64,000 nt of DNA from Bacteroidales bacterium (GTDB lineage Bacteria; Bacteroidota; Bacteroidia; Bacteroidales; UBA4417), in the NCBI GenBank assembly GCA_016707705.1, contig JADJHD010000005.1, positions 62,001 to 126,000 on the forward strand. Reading direction: 5' to 3'. Position numbers and translations under genes: made by a program. Of the stretch, positions 55,668-63,446 are shown piece after piece. Under the pieces are notes generated by a model, which had not been told where the DNA came from, did no database searches, and saw only the letters and a program-made list of their open reading frames with translations. How positions within the stretch are numbered: position 1 is the stretch's first letter; each line of letters starts with the position of its first letter.

Positions 55668-55707
55668 TTTTCAGGAATTAGTATTCCCTGATCCCAAAAG
55701 AAGCCAA

Positions 55708-56094
55708 TTACCTCGAGTGAATAGCTACCCGGTTGCCTTCTGTATCCAGAAAAATCGCCATTGAGCCAATTTCTTCAGAGATCAGGGTTTTGGGTTGAAT
55801 CACCTTCCCTCCTGCGGGCTCTACCTTTGAAAGTTCATTTGCCAGGTCACCGGAAAAAGCCGTAAAATAGACCAGTGTGCCATCAACTGAGGGCTTGTAG
55901 TATTCAGGCTGATGAACCAATGATCCCCCTGAACCTATCTTATCCTCAAAACCCGGAAACCAGGCCATATCCAAAGGGCCCATCTGGTTTCTCTCCATTT
56001 TGAATCCGAATACGGTTTCATAAAAGCGGATTGCCCTGTCCATATCGGCTACAGGGATTTCGAACCATCCAACAACATTATGTGTAATTTCCAT
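55708..56094 (-). CDS. VOC family (glyoxalase-like) protein
   Basis: A 128-residue vicinal-oxygen-chelate domain protein, starting at an ATG that gives EITHNVVGWFEIPVADMDRA, the first beta-alpha unit with the metal-binding His-type position. ETVFGFKMERN, FPGFEDKIGSGGSLVH and AIFLDTEGNRVAIHS complete the fold, with a glutamate/aspartate near the end as the other ligand. This single-domain form is shared by glyoxalase/bleomycin-resistance-like proteins of unknown substrate. It starts 94 bp downstream of the end of aroC; there is no functional link to aromatic synthesis. Confidence 0.85.
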   Translation of the reverse strand: MEITHNVVGWFEIPVADMDRAIRFYETVFGFKMERNQMGPLDMAWFPGFEDKIGSGGSLVHQPEYYKPSVDGTLVYFTAFSGDLANELSKVEPAGGKVIQPKTLISEEIGSMAIFLDTEGNRVAIHSR

Positions 56095-56188
56095 TTGAAT
56101 TGTTTTCCATTAAAAACAATCAGAATGGCACTAAGTTCACCCAAAAAGACTGAAGGATGCTCCTGTAAACAGAAAAATAAGAAGGGAT

Positions 56189-57160
56189 TTATTTGCTCAG
56201 AAGGCAGAAATCAGCAAGAGCTATTGCCGTCACCGCTTCAATGATTACTGGTATGCGCAGTGCAATGCAGCTATCATGGCGACCTTCAACTTTCAGCTCC
56301 TGAGTTTCTCCGGTTTTCAGGTTGACCGTGTTCTGACTTAAAGAAATGCTGGAGGTTGGTTTAACAGCAACCCTAAACACAAGCTCATTTCCATTGGTGA
56401 TTCCTCCGTTTATTCCTCCGGCATTGTTGGTTGCCGTTTTCCCGGATGCATCCAGTATGGGGTCATTATGCTGGCTCCCCGACATGGAAGCAGCCTTGAA
56501 ACCACTGCCAAACTCAATTCCCTTGATTGCCGGGACTGAAAATATCAAATGGCTGATCACCGATTCTACACTATCAAAGAAAGGTTCTCCCCAGCCTGCA
56601 GGAATACCTGATGCACGGCATTCGATGAGTCCTCCAACGGAATCTCCATTGGCAAGTGCCTCTTCAATGGTGGATTCAAAATCCTTCCTGCCGCCCAACT
56701 CCAGAATCCTGGCCTGAATGGAAATATTCTCCAGTATTTTTTTTGCAATTACTCCTGCAGCAACCAATCCCAAAGTGATTCGCCCTGAAAAATGACCTCC
56801 GCCCCGGGGATCCGAAAAACCTTTGAACTTTACCCTTGAGGTGAAATCGGCATGTCCCGGACGGGGCAGATCGGCAAGTTTATCATAGTCGGCTGAGCGC
56901 TGTTCCTTATTCCTGAAAAGGACTGTGAGCGGACTGCCTGTTGTGAATCCATTGTAGTGACCGGAAACTATTTCGGGCAAATCGGGCTCATGACGGGGTG
57001 TTGTCCCCGGTAACCCTGAACGGCGTCTTGCAAGATCGGATTCAAAATCCTGAGCAGAAAGGGCAATTCCGGGGGGAACCCCGTCAATCACCACTCCTAT
57101 TGCAGATCCATGTGATTCTCCAAAAATTGAAATCCTGAAAATCCTTCCGAATGAATTCAT
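56189..57160 (-). CDS. aroC: Chorismate synthase
   Basis: Converts EPSP to chorismate with reduced FMN. The 323 residues begin NSFGRIFRISIFGESHG, the signature with the flavin-site His. They continue with RRRSG and TPRHEPD, RPGHADFTSRVKF, DPRGGGHFSGRITLG and TNNAGGINGGITNG. The length is a little shorter than the 350-360 of many enzymes because the C-terminal part is trimmed, as in other Bacteroidota. The gene follows aroA by 10 bp on the same strand, so the two are cotranscribed and translationally close. It is the last pathway gene of the set. Reading frame intact. Confidence 0.96.
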   Translation of the reverse strand: MNSFGRIFRISIFGESHGSAIGVVIDGVPPGIALSAQDFESDLARRRSGLPGTTPRHEPDLPEIVSGHYNGFTTGSPLTVLFRNKEQRSADYDKLADLPRPGHADFTSRVKFKGFSDPRGGGHFSGRITLGLVAAGVIAKKILENISIQARILELGGRKDFESTIEEALANGDSVGGLIECRASGIPAGWGEPFFDSVESVISHLIFSVPAIKGIEFGSGFKAASMSGSQHNDPILDASGKTATNNAGGINGGITNGNELVFRVAVKPTSSISLSQNTVNLKTGETQELKVEGRHDSCIALRIPVIIEAVTAIALADFCLLSK

Positions 57161-57170
57161 AACTATAGAA

Positions 57171-58430
57171 TTACAGATTTACTGTACTGATATTAACGCC
57201 TATTTTCTGCAAGTCTTCATAAAACTCCGGATACGACTTGCTCACACATTCAGCTCCGTTTATAACGACTTTTGCTTTCGCTCCCAGGGCACAGACTGCC
57301 GCCATCATGGCTATCCTGTGATCATTATGCGATGAGACATTGCCGCCATTTGGTTGTCCGCCGGTAATAAACAGATCGTTTCCTTCTATCCAAACCCTGA
57401 TTCCCAGATTTGACAATACCTCCACGATGGCCATTGCCCTGTCGCTTTCCTTGTGGACCAATCTTTCAATGCCGGTAATCCTGCTGGTCCCTTCACAGAA
57501 AACGCCAAGGGCTGCTGCCGGAGGAAACAGATCCGGGCATTCGGTAGCATCAAATTCAAAGGATTTCAAACTACGGCTTTCAATTTCAAGGAAATTCGGA
57601 CCTACAAGTACCGGGTTACCGCACAATTCAAGGATTTCCAGTATTTGGCGGTCAGCTTGAGCAGAATGTGGATTTAGACCGCTGAGCCGTATTTTTCCTG
57701 CAACTGCTCCCGCTACCAGCAGAAAAGCAGCTCCACTCCAGTCTCCCTCAACTTCATAGCTCCGAGATGAGTATTTCTGATTCCCGGGGATTTTGAAGAG
57801 ACTCATTCCTTCATTTTCCACCTGAATGCCAAAATCCCGAAGCAATTCCAGCGTCATTGAGATATAGGGCTTGCTCTTGAGGTTATCCACGCTTATCACG
57901 GAGTCATCCTTTAGAACCGGCAGGGCCATCAGCAATCCGGTGAGCAGCTGGGAACTTACTGATCCATCAACATTCACCGGTCCGCCCTTTAATTTGCCTT
58001 CCAGTTTTATGGGCAATAATCCGGCATTGGATTCTACTTTAACGCCCAATTGCTGAAGCGCATCTGTAATCATTTGCACCGGCCTTTTCAAAAGGGAGCC
58101 TTTTCCGGTAATAGTAACCGATTGTCCGTTCAATGCTGCAATGGGCGTGAACATCCTTAATGCCAGTCCGGATTCTCCACAGTTCAGATTTGAAGCCACT
58201 GCTCCAGATCCTGATCTAACCAGCATCTCATTCTCCTTTACTTCCACCTCCGCACCCAATCCCCTGGCAATCTCCATGGCGGCTTTCGAATCCATGCAAC
58301 CTGAAGCATTCAGAATGCGGGTTTCTCCATTGGCAAGCAGTCCGGCAGCAATGGCACGCTGTGTCATGCTTTTGCTGGAAGGTGCCTGCAAATTGCCGCT
58401 TACAGAAGATGGAGAAAGCTCTATTATCAT
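57171..58430 (-). CDS. aroA: 3-phosphoshikimate 1-carboxyvinyltransferase (EPSP synthase)
   Basis: Joins shikimate-3-phosphate and PEP. The 419-residue two-domain enzyme has the opening APSSKSMTQRAIAAGLLANG, with the Lys and Ser residues that bind the substrates, and GESGLALRMF. QLLTGLLMALP and the C-terminal HNDHRIAMMAAVCAL follow. The glyphosate-site segment corresponds to a Bacteroidota-type enzyme, and resistance cannot be predicted. It is followed by aroC after 10 bp. Upstream, 376 bp with repeat copy C separate it from the DAHP synthase gene, so aroA-aroC may have its own promoter. Reading frame intact. Confidence 0.95.
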   Translation of the reverse strand: MIIELSPSSVSGNLQAPSSKSMTQRAIAAGLLANGETRILNASGCMDSKAAMEIARGLGAEVEVKENEMLVRSGSGAVASNLNCGESGLALRMFTPIAALNGQSVTITGKGSLLKRPVQMITDALQQLGVKVESNAGLLPIKLEGKLKGGPVNVDGSVSSQLLTGLLMALPVLKDDSVISVDNLKSKPYISMTLELLRDFGIQVENEGMSLFKIPGNQKYSSRSYEVEGDWSGAAFLLVAGAVAGKIRLSGLNPHSAQADRQILEILELCGNPVLVGPNFLEIESRSLKSFEFDATECPDLFPPAAALGVFCEGTSRITGIERLVHKESDRAMAIVEVLSNLGIRVWIEGNDLFITGGQPNGGNVSSHNDHRIAMMAAVCALGAKAKVVINGAECVSKSYPEFYEDLQKIGVNISTVNL

Positions 58431-58503
58431 TGAAATTAAAAGCTCTTGGTAATCAGAAATTGTTAAATATGCGTGTTCAGGAAGAAGCCTGTAGTCGGAA
58501 TCT

Positions 58504-58640
58504 GGAATTCATCCGCCAGCCGGCGGACAGAAGTCAGAATACAGAAGTTTGAAGTTTGAAGTAATATCATTTTCCCAATAATATTTCCAACAATCTATTC
58601 TGACTACTGACTACTGTCCGCCGGCTGGCGGATGGATTCT
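58504..58640. repeat. MITE/REP-like palindromic repeat, copy C with long inverted ends
   Basis: The two ends are inverted copies: GAATTCATCCGCCAGCCGGC at 58505 matches, on the other strand, GAATCCATCCGCCAGCCGGC ending at 58640. Both are followed inward by CAGAAGTCAGAA- or CAGTAGTCAG-type heptamers, about 40-45 bp per arm. The loop is about 45 bp of AT-rich sequence. It lies in the 376-bp gap between aroA and the DAHP synthase gene; the rest of that gap shows no gene. Confidence 0.8.
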
Positions 58641-58806
58641 TTTTCCCTCATCTTATTCCTTTCAGTCCCTTGGCAAGATTTTCTGAATCAGACTCAACAT
58701 TCAACAAATGTAAAGGGAATTCGCCAAAACAGGCTTGTTGAGGATTGAATTCCATTTAGGCTATTTCTGGACTGATAATCTCACTTCCTGATTCCTTTTC
58801 AAAAAC

Positions 58807-59975
58807 TCAGACTGCACCGGACTGTCCTGCTGCAACAGATTCCTTTACCGGTTCAGTCGGGGCTTCTACATTCATGATCTTCACCTGCCTGTCGATGGAT
58901 TCCTGATGGATGGCTTTCAGAATCACCGTGATAAACTCCTTGCTCAATCCTTTCATATCTCCTTTTCTGGAAGCCTTATCCACAATTTCCTGCCAGCGGT
59001 TGCTTTGCAGAATGGTGATTTGATGCGCCTTCTTGTATTGTCCGATGGTTTCTGCAACCTGCATTCTTCTCTCGAGAATGTCAAAAAGCTGATCATCGAA
59101 GATATCGATCTGTCTACGAAGCTCATCCAATACACTTATAAAATTCTGATCTTCCGAAACTTCTGTCCTCAACACCAGCTGACTCAGCATCTCATCCAGC
59201 TTTTCAGGAGTGAGTTGCTGCCTCTTATCACTCCAGGCGCAATCCGGATCTCTGTGTGATTCAATCATGAGTCCGTCATAATTCAGGTCCATGGCTTCCT
59301 GACTGATATCCTTCAAGTAAGCCCTTGCGCCGCCTATATGGCTTGGATCACAAATCATTGGTAATCCCGGGAAACGCTGCTTCAGATCAATGGCTATCTG
59401 CCACCTGGGCTGGTTGCAGGCTGTTTTTTCGTAGGTGGAAAAGCCCCTGTGAATGGCTCCAATCCTGGTAACTCCTGATTTCAGGATTCTTTCGATGGCT
59501 CCTACCCATAATTCCAGCTCAGGATTGATGGGATTCTTGACCAGAACCATCACATCCACTCCCTGGAGGGCGCTGGCGATTTCGTGCATGGCAAAGGGAT
59601 TTACTGTGGTCCGGGCACCAATCCAAAGCATATCCACCCCGAATTTCAGGGCTTCGTAAACATGCTTTTCAGTAGCTACCTCAGTGGCAACGGGCATTCC
59701 AGTTTCCTGTTTCACCATTTTCAACCATTTCAGTCCTTCGGAGCCTACGCCTTCAAAGGAATTGGGACGGGTGCGGCTTCCAGGGATTCCGCCCTGAACA
59801 CGTCCACTTTTGAGGTTGCTTTCAGACGGAGGGCTGTTTCCATAACCTGCTCTTCGGTTTCTGCACTGCAGGGACCTGAAATGATCAGGGGCCTTTGCTT
59901 GAATATGTCCCAGTTCTTTAATGGCTCTATCGCGAAGTTTTCCATGCCTTGCTTATTTTCTTCAGTACTTTTCAT
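58807..59975 (-). CDS. DAHP synthase fused to class II chorismate mutase, frameshifted near 59790
   Basis: The first enzyme of aromatic synthesis (DAHP from PEP and erythrose-4-phosphate) fused to a C-terminal chorismate mutase, 389-390 residues in total. Residues 1-60 (LIISGPCSAETEEQVMETAL, KVDVFRA) and the rest (RTRPNSFEGVGSEGLKWLK, WIGARTTVNPFAMHE, CDPSHIGGARAY, SHRDPDCAWSD) are in two frames. Adding one base at the GG of gggcggaatcc (59789-59790) joins them, but then the loop reads GIPGSRTRP where the family has GIWKPRTRP, so further local errors are likely. The mutase is the AroQ-type helical bundle (LDELRRQIDIFDDQLFDIL). It follows tyrA by 61 bp. Confidence 0.88.
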
Positions 59976-60036
59976 TTTCAGTGGGTTTTGGTTAGTCGGG
60001 TAGTAAAGAGTTTTGAGGGTCAGTTATAGCACGGCC

Positions 60037-60881
60037 TTACTTTAGTATTTTCTTGATTTTATTGGCTTCTTCCATAAGTCCCTGAAGTTTTACGGCATCT
60101 CCGGTTGAAATTGCCTCCCGGAACAGCTGAATTTTTTCAAGGTAATTGTCGATTACTTCCAGCACCGGTTCTGCATTATGCAAAAAGATGGGGGTCCAGG
60201 TTCTGCTGTTGCTCTTGGCAAGTCGCACGGTGCTCTCAAATCCCCCTGCTGCCAGCGAAAGAATGCTGTCTTCGTCCTTTTCCTTATCGAGAACACTCAG
60301 AGCAAGTGCAAAGGAGGTTATGTGCGAAATATGTGAAACATAGGCCACATGAATATCGTGATCTTCGGCCGGCATCAGGGAAACCTTCATTTCAAGGGTC
60401 TCAAGCATTCTGAAAGTTAGATTCAGTGCATCGGCATCACTGCTTTCACGATCACAGATAATTGCCTGCTTCCCCTTGAATAGTCTGTCAATGGCTGCCT
60501 CCGGACCCGAAAACTCGGTTCCTGCCATGGGATGCACGGCAACATATCTTCCACGGCAGGGATGATTCTTCACCAATCTCGAAATATCCGCTTTGGTGGA
60601 ACCCATATCCATCACCACTTTCCGGCTTCCGGCTATCTTGTCCAAAATGCCAGGGAGCAGACTGCAAATAACATCCACAGGGTACAGATAATCAGCAAAT
60701 CTGATTTCTGAATTGCAGTTTCCATATCCAGAATTTCATCAACAAGTTTCAAATCCATTGCTTTTTCGCAATGCAATGCTGAACGGTCAACGCCGATTAA
60801 TTCCGATGCAAAGCCAAGTTTTCCAAGATCCTTCGACAATGATCCTCCAATAAGTCCAAGTCCGATAATTCCAACTTTCAT
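60037..60881 (-). CDS. tyrA: Prephenate dehydrogenase, frameshifted at 60680-60682
   Basis: Oxidatively decarboxylates prephenate to 4-hydroxyphenylpyruvate for tyrosine. With the frame joined it has about 281 residues. The Rossmann part is GIIGLGLIGGSLSKDL (residues 4-19) through KSDLLIIC. Adding one C in the run after TGTACC (GGG on the given strand, 60680-60682) gives TPVDVICSLLPGILDKI. The rest is continuous: VVMDMGSTKADI, HPMAGTEFSGPEAA and the helical dimerisation half with HVAYVSHISHITSFAL. No ACT domain is present, so feedback may occur only through the attenuator. It starts 54 bp downstream of the aminotransferase gene. Confidence 0.9.
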
Positions 60882-60935
60882 TTCTGTAGTTCTATTAGTA
60901 ATCTTCAGTTATTCTTTTAGTTAGATGTGAGTTCC

Positions 60936-62142
60936 CTATGCTGTTTGGTGCAGGTTTTTTGCTGTAAACCGCTCTTCAACCCTGCGGATGGATTCCTTCA
61001 GGGTAGCTTCATCACTGCAGAGTGAAATCCTGATGAAACGGCTTCCATTGCTTCCGAAAATAAAGCCCGGTGTGATGAAAACATGGGTTGAATCGAGAAT
61101 CTGGTCAGTGAATTCCTCGGAATGATCGTAGCTTTCGGGAATTCTGCCCCAGAGAAACAAGCCCGACTGACGGCTGTCGAAGCTGCAATCCAGCACTTCC
61201 ATCAGCTGTTCTGCAAGTTCCCTTCTCCGGCGGTAGGTTTCATTCAGCTTTTCATACCATTCCCTGCCTGATTTCAGGGCTTCCACCGCTGCTTCCTGCA
61301 AGGGACGGAACATTCCGGAATCCATATTGCTCTTCATCTTTAGAACAGACTTAATATAGACGCTGTTCCCAGCTACCATCCCGATGCGCCATCCGGCCAT
61401 ATTATGCGATTTGGAAAGAGAATTCAACTCCAGGCATACTTCCGATGAACCTTCTACCGAAAGCAGGCTGAGTGTGTCTTCATTCAGGATGAAACTGTAA
61501 GGATTATCGTTACAAATCAGAATATGATTCTTCTTTCCAAATTCAACCAGCTTCCTGAAAAACTCAATCGAAGCCTTGGTGCCGCTGGGCATATGAGGAT
61601 AGTTCACCCACATCAGCTTGACCTTTTCCAGTCCTTCAGCTTCCATTGCCTCCAAATCTGGCAGCCAGCCCTTTTCTTCCACCAGGTCGTAGAAACGAAC
61701 CTTTCCTCCAATCATTCGGGTCACCGATTCATAGGCAGGATATCCCGGATTGGGGATCAGCACCTCATCTCCATCATTCACAAAGGCCATGCTGATATGC
61801 ATAATGCCTTCCCTTCGATCCCATAAGCGGCAGGATTTCAGAATCGGGATTGAGTTCAACCCCAAAATGCTCCAGATACCAGTCGGCAAAAGCCTTTCGA
61901 AGGGCGGGAATCCCTGTATAGCTTTGGTAGCCATGATTTTCATGACGGGAAGAGGCTGAGGACAAAACCTCGGTCACTCTGCTTGCCGGTGGCTGATCCG
62001 GACTGCCGATTCCCAGATTGATCACCGAAATTCCCTGCTTGCGCATTTCATCAAGCTGCTTCAGCTTTCCTGCGAAATAGTATTCCTGAACTTCCAGGGT
62101 GCGGTCGGCGGGACTGATTAGGTTTGATTGTTTCATGGCCAA
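60936..62142 (-). CDS. PLP-dependent class I/II aminotransferase, frameshifted at 61811-61813
   Basis: About 401 residues after joining. The N-terminal part (SPADRTLEVQEYYFAGKLKQ, INLGIGSPDQPP, YQSYTGIPALRKAFADWY, EILPLMGSK) is in one frame and EGIMHISMAFVNDGDEVLIP in another. Removing one G (CCC on the given strand, 61811-61813) gives MGSKEGIMH, the usual sequence. The core has IPNPGYPAYES, VNYPHMPSGT, ICNDNPYSFI and the PLP lysine in NSLSKSHNMAGWR. It resembles LL-diaminopimelate/aspartate aminotransferases. In this operon it most likely transaminates phenylpyruvate and hydroxyphenylpyruvate. Confidence 0.88.
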
Positions 62143-62178
62143 GTTTGTTATTGAGTTTATTTTCCTGAAAGTTTTGGA

Positions 62179-63108
62179 TCAATTATTAGGGCTTGAAGAT
62201 TGACTGTTCCACATAGTTTCTGATTCCTCTTCCACAGGCATAATGCCCTGATGATATTCTCCAAGCACCATCAACTGGTCAACATGCGACTGTATCGCCA
62301 ATAATGCATTTCTGTAATTCTCCAATTTCCCGAACACCAGATCGATATGGAAGAAATATTGCCAGGCCTTGCCAACAATGGGCATGGACTGTATTTTGGT
62401 GAGGTTCATTCCATGGGATGCCAGGATTGACAATACCGTTGAAAGACTTCCGGTTTCGTGGGGAAGGGCAAAGCAGAGACTTGCCTTGTCAATGGTTCCT
62501 GATTGCGGCGCCAGATGATGGATAGGGGTATTCTTCCCGGAAAGGATGAGAAAGCGGGTAAAATTGATGGAATCGGATTCCACTCCTCTGGCAAGAATCT
62601 CCAGATCATATAATTCTGCTGCCAGCGAACTTGCCAGGGCGGCAACTCCTGAAAGCTGCTCTTTCCTGATCCGGCGGGCTGAAAGTGCTGTATCCGAAGT
62701 TTCGATAATCTTAACCCCCTTTTTCCTCAAGGGTTCCAGGAAGAGTTCGCATTGCTGGATGGCAACGGGATGTGAATGAATCTCTTTAATGCTGGAAAGC
62801 GTCTCACCGGGAAGGGCCATCAGGTTCTGGACAATTCTCAAATAGACTTCTCCCCTGATGATCATTCCATGTTTGCGCAGCAGTGCATAGTTGGGCAGAA
62901 TGCTACCTGAAACAGAGTTTTCAATGGCCATTACACCCACCTGACTATGGTTTTCTGCAAGTGAAGTGAAAACATCCTGAAAAGTCTCGCAGGTATGCAG
63001 TCCAAATTCCAGGTTTGGGAAATAGGTGCGGGCTGCCAGCTCGTGAAAGGCTCCCTTGCCTCCCTGAATGGCGATTTTGAATAGAGTGTTCTGAGTAGTT
63101 GCAGTCAT
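62179..63108 (-). CDS. pheA: Prephenate dehydratase with ACT domain
   Basis: Converts prephenate to phenylpyruvate. The ATG at 63108 is chosen (309 residues, TATTQNTLFKIAIQG); the frame extends upstream to a TTG at 63144, but that passes through the attenuator terminator. Dehydratase motifs: GGKGAFHELAA, NSVSGSILPNYALL, EIHSHPVAIQQC, TSDTALSARRI and GVESDSINFTRFLIL. The regulatory ACT domain at about residues 205-290 (KASLCFALPHETGSLSTVL, IQSMPI) binds phenylalanine, so feedback inhibition is expected in addition to attenuation. First structural gene of the operon. Intact. Confidence 0.95.
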   Translation of the reverse strand: MTATTQNTLFKIAIQGGKGAFHELAARTYFPNLEFGLHTCETFQDVFTSLAENHSQVGVMAIENSVSGSILPNYALLRKHGMIIRGEVYLRIVQNLMALPGETLSSIKEIHSHPVAIQQCELFLEPLRKKGVKIIETSDTALSARRIRKEQLSGVAALASSLAAELYDLEILARGVESDSINFTRFLILSGKNTPIHHLAPQSGTIDKASLCFALPHETGSLSTVLSILASHGMNLTKIQSMPIVGKAWQYFFHIDLVFGKLENYRNALLAIQSHVDQLMVLGEYHQGIMPVEEESETMWNSQSSSPNN

Positions 63109-63119
63109 GAATCCAGAGC

Positions 63120-63142
63120 AAAAAAGGGCCCTGATAAGGCCC
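63120..63142 (-). terminator. Attenuator terminator before pheA
   Basis: On the minus strand GGGCC pairs with GGCCC around the 7-nt loop TTATCAG, followed by six T (63120-63125). It lies between the leader peptide gene and pheA, 12 nt before its ATG, the expected place for a transcription attenuator. Confidence 0.8.
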
Positions 63143-63191
63143 AAACGTTTTGTTTTTCGATTTACACAATCATACGCAAATGTTTAGCCCC
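63138..63191 (-). promoter_or_regulatory. Antiterminator pairing segments of the pheA attenuator
   Basis: GGCUAAAC, which spans the leader stop codon (within 63182-63191), can pair with GUUUGGGCC (63138-63146) with one bulged G. That pairing uses the left arm of the terminator. A second alternative helix pairs ACGCAAAT inside the leader gene (near 63232-63239) with AUUUGCGU just after it (near 63173-63180). A ribosome stalled on the Tyr/Phe codons would leave GGCUAAAC free and favour antitermination. Confidence 0.6.
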
Positions 63192-63258
63192 TCTCTTTAC
63201 CACTAATAGTAAAAAAAAAAAAGCTATAATAATTTGCGTTCTGTTTCTGTGTATTCAT
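63184..63258 (-). CDS. Aromatic leader peptide of the pheA operon
   Basis: A 24-residue open frame, ATG at 63258 and TAA at 63184-63186, that begins MNTQKQNAN, continues YYSFFFF and ends GKERG. Two consecutive Tyr and four consecutive Phe codons (the 12-T run, TTT x4) are the usual control codons of ribosome-mediated attenuation. It is too short for standard gene calls. It lies 42 bp upstream of the terminator stem, immediately before pheA, in an operon that makes Phe and Tyr. The promoter 16 bp upstream is a good consensus match. Translation cannot be proved from DNA alone, but the combination of codons, position and terminator is hard to explain otherwise. Confidence 0.82.
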   Translation of the reverse strand: MNTQKQNANYYSFFFFTISGKERG

Positions 63259-63273
63259 AGTAGTCGTGTAATG

Positions 63274-63307
63274 CAAATATACTGCTATCAATGGTTCAAT
63301 CAACAAA
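63274..63307 (-). promoter_or_regulatory. Promoter of the pheA leader and aromatic operon
   Basis: On the minus strand TATATTTG (63274-63281) is an exact TAnnTTTG -7 element. TTTG (63304-63307, spacer 22) or TTG (63301-63303, spacer 19) serves as -33. The transcript would begin about 10 nt before the leader ATG. The remaining gap to the divergent GH47 gene at 63447 shows nothing further. Confidence 0.7.
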
Positions 63308-63446
63308 ATGGACGCCTGTTTGGTTCAAATATAGATATATAAATATGTATCTCTCATTTTCAGCGCCCTGTTTTGGCATTTTTTACATCCCAATTATCGG
63401 CCTTTTTGAAACCTTACTACCTTAGTCGGACCAAATAAAAAATGAG

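Noticed and set aside
55671..55691. A terminator between the SRPBCC and VOC genes.
   Set aside because: The stem is short with one bulge, and neither strand has a T-run directly after it. Recorded only as a weak hairpin.
63211..63222. A 12-base homopolymer (A on the given strand), considered as a sequencing artefact that would invalidate the leader peptide.
   Set aside because: The length is exactly four codons, keeps the leader frame open to a stop at 63184, and lies between YY codons and a matching terminator. A wrong length is still possible given the indels nearby, so the leader confidence is lowered but kept.
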